Of a stretch of DNA of 15,955 bases, positions 7,075 through 12,911 are shown piece after piece. A model generated the notes under the pieces. That model was not told the origin of the DNA. It saw only the letters and a list, made by a program, of their open reading frames with translations, and did no database searches. This stretch comes from Fen-1258 sp964449775 (GTDB lineage Bacteria; Bacteroidota; Ignavibacteria; Ignavibacteriales; Melioribacteraceae). Both the position numbers and the translations under genes were made by a program. Location of the stretch: assembly GCA_964449775.1 (NCBI GenBank), contig CAYVBQ010000051.1, positions 1 through 15,955 on the forward strand, written 5' to 3'. Positions within the stretch are counted from its first letter, which is position 1. The number at the start of each line of letters is the position of its first letter.

Positions 7075-7304
7075 GTTCAATCAGTTTGAGATTACCCGAA
7101 TCATTACATAAAAAGGCAAGAGACTTAGCTAAAAAGGAAAAGACTTCCATAAATCAGTTAGTATCCTCTGCACTTGCCGAAAAGATCTCAGCGCTTACAA
7201 CAGAAGATTATCTTCAGGCAAGAGCTGAGAGAGCGAGCAAAAACCTCTTCAAGAAAGCTTTAAACAAAGTTAAAAATGTGCAGCCGGAAGAACATGATAG
7301 ATAA
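7071..7304 (+). CDS. Ribbon-helix-helix (CopG/HicB-type) antitoxin, apparently orphaned
   Basis: A 77-residue protein beginning SSISLRLPESLHKKARDLAKKEKTSINQLVSSALAEKISAL. The short ISLRLP strand followed by two helices with the TSINQLV turn is the canonical ribbon-helix-helix DNA-binding fold, and this form is annotated in many genomes as the antitoxin beside a PIN toxin. The C-terminal tail YLQARAERASKNLFKKALNKV would wrap the toxin. It starts inside the stop of the PIN remnant, so it was translationally coupled to a toxin that is now broken. No intact partner lies next to it. Inferred: it may persist as a repressor, or as an antidote acting on a homologous toxin elsewhere. GGAG stands about eight bases before the ATG. 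Confidence 0.72.
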   Translation: MSSISLRLPESLHKKARDLAKKEKTSINQLVSSALAEKISALTTEDYLQARAERASKNLFKKALNKVKNVQPEEHDR

Positions 7305-7320
7305 TTAGAAAAATCTTTTT

Positions 7321-7380
7321 TTAGTCTGTCAATATATTTTCGCCGGCTTCTTTCTCAATATGAATTACTTTATTTATCAT
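7321..7380 (-). pseudogene. Truncated stub of a second inositol-monophosphatase gene
   Basis: The minus frame from the ATG at 7380 reads MINKVIHIEKEAGENILTD then stop. The intact suhB begins MINKVIQISKEAGEIIREG. Over the 38 bases ending at the ATG the DNA of the two agrees at 31 positions, with no gaps. A GGAG ribosome site precedes the stub's ATG. Everything after about codon 15 is lost. It is either the scar of a duplication or of a former paralogous gene interrupted when the toxin-antitoxin genes settled between the two copies. Confidence 0.5.
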
Positions 7381-7471
7381 CATTTCTCCAACTAAGAATA
7401 GAATTGGTTACAAAAATAGGAAACTTCTATTCAACCCAAAGATGAATTTGTTGCCTCACTTGATGCAATGT

Positions 7472-7552
7472 CTTGCTCATGCTCTTGATCTTGCTCTTAA
7501 TCATTATTTATTTCTATTACCCAAGAGTAAGAACAAGATCACGATCAAGAGT
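7472..7552. repeat. Imperfect inverted repeat made of CTTGATC/GATCAAG blocks
   Basis: The left arm, CTCTTGATC then TTGCTCTTA (7482-7499), mirrors the right arm TAAGAACAAGATC then ACGATCAAGAG (7528-7551), with a 6-base insertion and small mismatches. The loop is about 30 bases of AT-rich sequence. It lies just upstream of the lon promoter. Whether it is a regulatory structure or a dispersed repeat cannot be told from one copy. Confidence 0.45.
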
Positions 7553-7576
7553 AGTATTAATGACTAAACCCGTTTC

Positions 7577-7605
7577 TTGATAGCCCCTCGATTTATTGGT
7601 ATATT
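7577..7605 (+). promoter_or_regulatory. Sigma70-type promoter of lon
   Basis: TTGATA at 7577-7582 and TATATT at 7600-7605 are separated by exactly 17 bases, giving a predicted start of transcription near 7612 and a leader of about 30 bases before the ATG at 7641. The match and spacing are the best in the window. I see no heat-shock CIRCE-type inverted repeat next to it. Confidence 0.5.
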
Positions 7606-7640
7606 TTGACTGTAAATCAAATACGGAGTTTTTAAAACCG

Positions 7641-10061
7641 ATGGACGAGATGAACATTAAATTAAGCGACGAAATAATAAGTATTGAGAACATTCCACAT
7701 GTTCTGCCTGTTCTACCGCTTCGTGACAACGTCATTTACCCTTACATGATATTCCCTGTACTTGTTGGACGTGAACAATCAATTCGTGCAGCAAACTTTG
7801 CACTCGATAATTCGAAATATATTTTCCTTGCCGCTCAGAAAAGATCCAATGTTGAAGAGCCGACTAAAGATGATATTTATACCGAAGGAACAATTGCCAA
7901 GATCATTCAAATTCTGAAATTGCCAAACGGACTTCTTAAAATTCTGGTTGATGGAATTATTCAAGGAAGAATACTTGCTTATACGGACCGGGCAAATTTT
8001 TTTGAAGCAGAGATTGAAGTAATTGTACCAAAGCAAGAAGACAAGCGTGAAATGAATGCGCTGATGCGACAGATGACCACTCTCTTTAAAGAGTACGTTA
8101 AAATTAATAAGGCAATACCGCCGGAAGCCGTAAATGCATTCGACAACATTGATGAGCCTGATCGCAAATTATTCTACGTTGCCGCTAATGTGAATCAGCA
8201 AATTGATGTTAAGCAAAAAATACTTCAACAGTTTTCTCTCAAAGATCAGCTTTATGAAGTTATTCGTCTGCTCAATTCCGAAATTGAAATCTTAAAAATC
8301 GAAAAAGAGATTGAAGGAAAAGTTCAGGAAAATATTCAAAAAACCCAGCGTAAATTTATTATTCAAGAACAGATCAGAATTCTTCAGGACGAATTAGGCG
8401 AGGAAGAAGAATCTTCACCGGATTTTATCAAACTGAAAGAACGAATTGAGAATTCAAAAATGCCTAAACCGGTATTGGAAAAAGCCATTGAAGAGTTTAG
8501 TAAATTGAGGAAAACCCCGCAAAGTTCCCCTGAATCAACAGTTATTCGTAATTATCTTGATTGGCTATGTGAAGTTCCATGGCACGCGAAAACAAAGGAT
8601 CATCTTGATATAAAGAACGTTCGCAAAATTTTAGATGAAGATCACTATGGTTTGGAAAAACCGAAAGAAAGAATTGTTGAACACATTGCGGTGCTCAACC
8701 TGGTTAAAAATATGCGCGGACAAATTTTATGTTTAGTCGGGCCTCCGGGAGTTGGAAAGACTTCCCTTGGAAAATCGATTGCAAGAGCTATAGGAAGAAA
8801 TTTTGTTCGTATCTCTCTCGGAGGTGTTCGTGATGAAGCCGAAATTCGCGGACACAGAAGAACCTATATCGGTTCGATGCCCGGAAAAATTATTCAGTCG
8901 ATGAAGCGTGCAAAGACTACTAATCCCGTTATGCTTCTCGATGAAATTGATAAGATGAGTATGGATTTCCGGGGCGATCCGTCATCAGCTATGCTTGAAG
9001 TTCTAGATCCGGAACAGAACCATACATTCAATGATCACTATCTTGATATTGATTATGATCTTTCACATGTAATGTTCATAACTACAGCAAATGTTCGTTA
9101 TAATATTCCTCTTCCTCTTCAGGATAGAATGGAAATAATTGAACTGCCGGGTTATCTCGAACACGAAAAAATTCAGATTGCAAAACGTCATATCATTCCA
9201 AAGCAAATTACTGCTCATGGTTTGGATAAATATAATGTTGAATTCAAAGACGATGCCATTAACAAAATCATTATGGAATATACCCGCGAAGCTGGTGTTA
9301 GAAATCTTGAACGCGAGATCGCTTCGGTACTCAGAAAAACCGCCCGCGAAATAGTTTTTACTCATTCGAATAACGGGAAGTCAAAAATATCTAATAAGAA
9401 ATTTCCAATTGACGCACTATTAGTAGAAAAATTTCTTGGTGTTCCTAAATTCAGAACGCAAAAAGCTGATAAAGAATTACGCGTTGGCAGTGTTACCGGT
9501 CTGGCATGGACTAGTGTTGGCGGCGAAATCCTTCAAGTGGATGCAACTGTAATGACAGGTGCCGAAAAACTAACAATTACCGGACAAATCGGAAATGTAA
9601 TGAAAGAATCCGCTCAAGCAGCACTGAGTTATTTACGATCTAATGCAAAAGATTTCGGTCTCGATTCATATTTTTCGAAAGGGAAAGAAATCCATATCCA
9701 CTTACCGGAAGGCGCTATTCCAAAAGACGGACCTAGCGCGGGAATTACTCTTGCTCTTGCAATGTATTCTGCTCTCAGCAATAAACCGGCTCGTAATGAT
9801 GTTGCAATGACAGGCGAGATTACTCTGCGTGGAAAAGTTTTGCCAATTGGCGGACTGAATGAAAAACTTCTTGCCGCTAGAAGGAACGGAATGAAGATTG
9901 TCTTAATTCCGAAAGACAATGAAAAAGATTTGAGTGAAATTAAAAGTGAAGTTAAAGAGGGACTAAAAATCATTCCGATACAAACTATTAAAGACGCGTT
10001 ACCGTATGTGTTTGAATTGAAAAAAGAATCCAAGAAACAAGTGAAGAAAAAATCTAAATGA
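7641..10061 (+). CDS. lon: ATP-dependent endopeptidase La (Lon protease)
   Basis: An 806-residue cytoplasmic AAA+ serine protease, close to the family's usual 780-820. The N-terminal LON substrate domain runs from about 20 to 215 (VLPLRDNVIYPYM at its start), then a coiled-coil linker. The AAA+ module has Walker A GPPGVGKT at 367-374 and Walker B LLDEIDK with D434-E435. The Lon protease domain carries catalytic S699 in PKDGPSAG and K742 in GLNEKLLAARR, 43 residues apart as in E. coli (S679, K722). The frame extends upstream to a TTG at 7596, but that codon lies inside the promoter, so the ATG at 7641 is chosen. GGAG is 12 bases upstream of it, a long spacing. Known role: degrades misfolded and regulatory proteins. 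The stop overlaps the next gene. Confidence 0.96.
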   Translation: MDEMNIKLSDEIISIENIPHVLPVLPLRDNVIYPYMIFPVLVGREQSIRAANFALDNSKYIFLAAQKRSNVEEPTKDDIYTEGTIAKIIQILKLPNGLLKILVDGIIQGRILAYTDRANFFEAEIEVIVPKQEDKREMNALMRQMTTLFKEYVKINKAIPPEAVNAFDNIDEPDRKLFYVAANVNQQIDVKQKILQQFSLKDQLYEVIRLLNSEIEILKIEKEIEGKVQENIQKTQRKFIIQEQIRILQDELGEEEESSPDFIKLKERIENSKMPKPVLEKAIEEFSKLRKTPQSSPESTVIRNYLDWLCEVPWHAKTKDHLDIKNVRKILDEDHYGLEKPKERIVEHIAVLNLVKNMRGQILCLVGPPGVGKTSLGKSIARAIGRNFVRISLGGVRDEAEIRGHRRTYIGSMPGKIIQSMKRAKTTNPVMLLDEIDKMSMDFRGDPSSAMLEVLDPEQNHTFNDHYLDIDYDLSHVMFITTANVRYNIPLPLQDRMEIIELPGYLEHEKIQIAKRHIIPKQITAHGLDKYNVEFKDDAINKIIMEYTREAGVRNLEREIASVLRKTAREIVFTHSNNGKSKISNKKFPIDALLVEKFLGVPKFRTQKADKELRVGSVTGLAWTSVGGEILQVDATVMTGAEKLTITGQIGNVMKESAQAALSYLRSNAKDFGLDSYFSKGKEIHIHLPEGAIPKDGPSAGITLALAMYSALSNKPARNDVAMTGEITLRGKVLPIGGLNEKLLAARRNGMKIVLIPKDNEKDLSEIKSEVKEGLKIIPIQTIKDALPYVFELKKESKKQVKKKSK

Positions 10062-10552
10062 TGACTAACTCATTCTTAGTAAATAAAGATCTTACTGATG
10101 CCGGGAAGTATGAATCCTTACTACTTCAAATTGAGGCGCTGATAAATCCGGATGAACCTTTGATTTCCAATCTCGCAAATGTTACTGCTGCCTTAAAAGC
10201 CGCATTAGATAAAATTAGCTGGGTTGGATTCTACCTTAGAAAGGATGAGAAACTTTTTCTGGGACCGTTTCAAGGAAATGTTGCCTGTACTGTAATTGAG
10301 ATTGGTAAAGGTGTTTGTGGTGCATCCGCCTTAAGAAGAGAAACCATCATTGTAGATGATGTTGACAAATTTCCCGGACATATCGTGTGCGATGGAGGTA
10401 CTCGTTCTGAAATCGTTATTCCTCTCTTGAATGATAATAAAGTTTTTGGAGTACTGGATTTAGATAGCTATAACTACTCTTCGTTCAATGAAACAGATAA
10501 ACAATACTTAGAAGAACTTTGTAAATTGATTATGACTAAATTGGTTTTTTAA
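10058..10552 (+). CDS. Free methionine-(R)-sulfoxide reductase, GAF-domain type
   Basis: A 164-residue single GAF-domain enzyme of the fRMsr (YebR/MsrC) family. The three conserved cysteines are present: C77 in NVACTVI, C87 in GKGVCGAS and C111 in GHIVCDGGTRSE. Their spacing of 10 and 24 equals that of the E. coli enzyme (C84, C94, C118). The surrounding SWVGFYL and FPGHIVCD motifs are also intact. Known reaction: thioredoxin-dependent reduction of free L-methionine-(R)-sulfoxide to methionine in the cytoplasm. Its ATG overlaps the lon stop as ATGA, so translation is probably coupled to lon. A second ATG follows immediately and could be the true start. The context links protein turnover with repair of oxidised methionine (inference). 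Confidence 0.88.
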   Translation: MMTNSFLVNKDLTDAGKYESLLLQIEALINPDEPLISNLANVTAALKAALDKISWVGFYLRKDEKLFLGPFQGNVACTVIEIGKGVCGASALRRETIIVDDVDKFPGHIVCDGGTRSEIVIPLLNDNKVFGVLDLDSYNYSSFNETDKQYLEELCKLIMTKLVF

Positions 10553-10560
10553 TTACCAAG

Positions 10561-10623
10561 AACCAATAATCAAGTAACAAACAATATCAAATAACAAACA
10601 ATATCAAATAACAAAATCCCAAT
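10561..10623. repeat. Left arm of the S23-cassette inverted repeat, with 17-bp tandem repeats
   Basis: The first 20 bases (10561-10580, beginning AACCAAT and ending AAGTAACAA) match the reverse complement of 11013-11032 at 17 of 20 positions. The 17-base unit TAACAAACAATATCAAA is repeated exactly at 10575-10591 and 10592-10608, with a partial third copy after it. The innermost AAATCCCAAT (10614-10623) mirrors ATTGGAATTT at 10987-10996 and includes the first bases of the start codon. Confidence 0.7.
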
Positions 10624-10972
10624 GACAAAATATTTTGACTTGGAAGAAAGGACATATCAATTCGCTAAGAATGTCTATATCCTTTGTAATAAAATTAAGA
10701 ATAAATACATTTCAAATGAGTACATCAATCAATTAGTAAGAGCTTCTTCTTCAGTTGGTGCAAATTACAGAGAAGCTAATGATGCCCTGGGCAAAAAGGA
10801 TTTTTTATTTCGAATGCGCATATCGAGAAAGGAAGCAAAAGAATCAACATACTTTCTTAGACTTTTGAAAGAAACAGAAAAAACCGATTACGATTCCGAA
10901 TTTGATACGTTAATTCAAGAATCAATTGAGCTAACAAAAATTTTTTCTGCTATTATTGAAAAATCAAAGTAA
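10622..10972 (+). CDS. Four-helix-bundle protein of the 23S rRNA intervening-sequence (S23/IVP) family
   Basis: A 116-residue all-helical protein with the family hallmark LVRASSSVGANYREA at about 39-53, followed by KDFLFRMRISRKEAKESTYFLRLL. It matches the S23 ribosomal/IVP family (TIGR02436), normally 115-130 residues. Known: first found encoded in intervening sequences of 23S rRNA genes. Relatives include the Avd accessory protein of diversity-generating retroelements. The biochemical role of free-standing copies is unknown, though the fold binds nucleic acid in Avd. There is no Shine-Dalgarno sequence; the ATG follows AAATCCCA directly. The gene sits alone between inverted repeats and interrupts what would otherwise be a simple fRMsr-dnaX junction, so it behaves like an inserted cassette (inference). 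Confidence 0.82.
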   Translation: MTKYFDLEERTYQFAKNVYILCNKIKNKYISNEYINQLVRASSSVGANYREANDALGKKDFLFRMRISRKEAKESTYFLRLLKETEKTDYDSEFDTLIQESIELTKIFSAIIEKSK

Positions 10973-10986
10973 GTCTTAGTTTATTT

Positions 10987-11032
10987 ATTGGAATTTGAAT
11001 TTTGTTTGTTTCTTGTTACTTATTAATTGGTT
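10987..11032. repeat. Right arm of the S23-cassette inverted repeat
   Basis: This is the counterpart of the left arm. ATTGGAATTT (10987-10996) mirrors the inner end and 11013-11032 mirrors the outer end at 17 of 20 bases. The outer motif ATTGGTT at 11026-11032, followed by a T-run, also occurs directly at 10540-10546, at the end of the reductase gene, again before a T-run. Confidence 0.65.
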
Positions 11033-11063
11033 ATTTTTTTAAAGTAATTAACTTAATTAGAAT

Positions 11064-12722
11064 ATGAATTATATAGTTACTGCACGCAAATGGCGTCCAC
11101 AAACTTTTGAAGATGTTGTAGGTCAAGAACATATTACCACAACACTCAAGAATGCAATTCTGAATAATCGTGTTGCACACTCCTATCTATTTGCCGGTCC
11201 ACGTGGAGTTGGAAAAACAACAACTGCTCGTATTCTGGCAAAAGTATTAAACTGCACAAATTCTAAGGGCGGAGAACCGTGTAACCAGTGCGAAATGTGT
11301 TTATCCTTTGCCAACTCTCAATCGCTGGACATAATTGAAATTGACGGTGCATCCAACAGACGGATTGAAGAGATTAGAACGTTGCGTGAATCGGTTAAGT
11401 ATGCACCTACAAGAGGAAATTACAAAGTCTATATTATAGATGAAGTGCACATGTTGACCACAGAATCATTCAATGCACTTCTTAAAACTCTTGAAGAACC
11501 GCCGGAACATACTGTGTTCATCTTTGCAACGACTGATGTTCACAAAGTACCGCTCACGATAATTTCTCGTTGCCAGCGGTTTGATTTCCGACGCATTGAA
11601 ATGAATGTGATGAAAAAACTGCTCAAAGAAATAGCTGATGCTGAAGATATTACAATTGATGATTTGGCTTTAACACTCATTGCAAAGAAGGCCGATGGTG
11701 CATTACGAGATGCTCAGAGTTTGTTCGATCAAGTTATTTCTTTCGGCGGCAAAAATGTTGATTCTCTAGTCCTTTCAAAAATGCTAAACCTTATTGATGA
11801 AGATATCTATTTCACAATTTCAGATTCGATTCTCGAAAAGAATTTTGCCTCGGCCTTTGAAGTTTCACAGAATATTTATGAGAATGGTTGGAACTACATA
11901 GATTTTATGAATGATCTGATTGGACATTTTAGAAACATCATGACCGTGGTGATTCGCAAGAATACCGATTTGATTGAAACAGCCGAGGTCTTTAAGAAAA
12001 AGTATTTAGAATATACCGCTAAATTCTCCGAAGGTGATTTGCTGAGAATTATGACTTTTCTCAATAAGGTTCAGTGGGAATTGAAATCATCATCCAATCA
12101 AAAACTTAAAATCGAAATTTCACTCTGTCATTTAATCGGATTGGAAAGATCTTCAACTATTACTGAAATACTTTCTAAGATTGATAAAATTGAACCAGAT
12201 TCAAAAATCAAAAATGTATTTGATTCCAGTTCGAGTTACGGCTCATCTATTCAGACAAAATCAACTTTGTCAAACATCAGACCGGTAAAAAAAGAGGAAG
12301 TGATCATCCCGGAGATAAAGGCGTTCGTTACGCCAACATTAGATTCCTCTACCGATTTTAAGGATATCATTGCCAAATGGAATGAGTTTATTGAGCAAGT
12401 TAAAACCGAAAAATTATTTTTTGCATCAGTTCTTTTGAATTCCAATCCGATAGATTTCATCAATGATCAGCTACACCTTGAAGTTGGGCATCCTGAAGAC
12501 TGTGATATCATCGAAGACAATAAAACTTATCTTGCCAAAAAAACCAAAGAAGTATTTGGGAAGAAGATTGAGTTAAACGTGTCCCGTGATAAAAAAACTT
12601 CTAGAAAAAAACAAACTTCTAAATCAACAGAAAGTTCTGTTTCTTCAGAGACGACCCCAGAGGAAAATCTACTGGCTACTTCAATTATTAAAGAGTTAGG
12701 TGGAAAAGAAATTAAAAGATAA
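11064..12722 (+). CDS. dnaX: DNA polymerase III subunits gamma/tau
   Basis: A 552-residue clamp-loader ATPase. The AAA+ module has Walker A GPRGVGKT at 45-52, a four-cysteine zinc site (C64, C73, C76, C79), Walker B IIDEVHM at 124-130, sensor-1 ATTD at 155-158 and the SRC arginine-finger motif at 168-170. The lid and collar domains run to about residue 370, followed by a linker and a tau-type C-terminal domain (KDIIAKWNEFIEQV onward), which in other bacteria contacts the polymerase alpha subunit. Known role: assembles the sliding clamp and holds the replisome together. An A7 run at 12287-12293, phased as A AAA AAA, could cause frameshifting to a shorter gamma-like product. The C-terminus is lysine- and serine-rich. 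No convincing ribosome site is visible before the ATG. Confidence 0.95.
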   Translation: MNYIVTARKWRPQTFEDVVGQEHITTTLKNAILNNRVAHSYLFAGPRGVGKTTTARILAKVLNCTNSKGGEPCNQCEMCLSFANSQSLDIIEIDGASNRRIEEIRTLRESVKYAPTRGNYKVYIIDEVHMLTTESFNALLKTLEEPPEHTVFIFATTDVHKVPLTIISRCQRFDFRRIEMNVMKKLLKEIADAEDITIDDLALTLIAKKADGALRDAQSLFDQVISFGGKNVDSLVLSKMLNLIDEDIYFTISDSILEKNFASAFEVSQNIYENGWNYIDFMNDLIGHFRNIMTVVIRKNTDLIETAEVFKKKYLEYTAKFSEGDLLRIMTFLNKVQWELKSSSNQKLKIEISLCHLIGLERSSTITEILSKIDKIEPDSKIKNVFDSSSSYGSSIQTKSTLSNIRPVKKEEVIIPEIKAFVTPTLDSSTDFKDIIAKWNEFIEQVKTEKLFFASVLLNSNPIDFINDQLHLEVGHPEDCDIIEDNKTYLAKKTKEVFGKKIELNVSRDKKTSRKKQTSKSTESSVSSETTPEENLLATSIIKELGGKEIKR

Positions 12723-12764
12723 TTTCAGCAACCACTCCTCATTTTAAAAATAAAAAAGAGGTTC

Positions 12765-12863
12765 TCTCAAAAGTCCAGTTTGAGAACTCGTTTCAGAGTC
12801 TTGATTTTATCTTATTCTTTTGTTCTAAGATTCTGAAATAAATTCGGAACGATTCTTTTGAGA
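12765..12863. terminator. Nested inverted repeats in the dnaX-amylase convergent gap, possible bidirectional terminator
   Basis: TCTCAAAAG (12765-12773) is the exact complement of CTTTTGAGA (12855-12863). Inside lies TTTCAGAGTCTT (12791-12802) opposite AAGATTCTGAAA (12827-12838), 11 of 12 paired plus one wobble. A smaller stem TCAAA/TTTGA lies around 12767-12783. Because the flanking genes converge here, a two-way terminator is plausible. No classic GC stem with a T-run is present, so it may instead be a repeat. Confidence 0.4.
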
Positions 12864-12911
12864 TAGCCTTTAACCATTTATCTCCTATTTTCTACCTAAC
12901 CAAAACAAAAA

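Larger units (their letters stand above)
7305..7640. other. Intergenic region before lon: suhB-like stub, inverted repeat and lon promoter
   Basis: The 336-base stretch holds, in order, the suhB-like stub on the minus strand (7321-7380), an imperfect inverted repeat (7472-7552) and the lon promoter with leader (7577-7640). I see no other gene. Confidence 0.5.

Noticed and set aside
7596..7640. Upstream TTG start for lon adding 15 residues
   Set aside because: The codon overlaps the -10 region of the best promoter in the window, so it would not be on the message. Lon homology begins after the ATG at 7641.
9629..10033. Minus-strand open frame of 134 codons
   Set aside because: It is the antisense shadow of the Lon protease domain, which carries the intact catalytic dyad.
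10575..10608. Direct 17-bp repeats as a possible CRISPR array
   Set aside because: The copies are adjacent without spacers and are AT-rich simple sequence. They belong to the S23-cassette flank and no cas genes are present.
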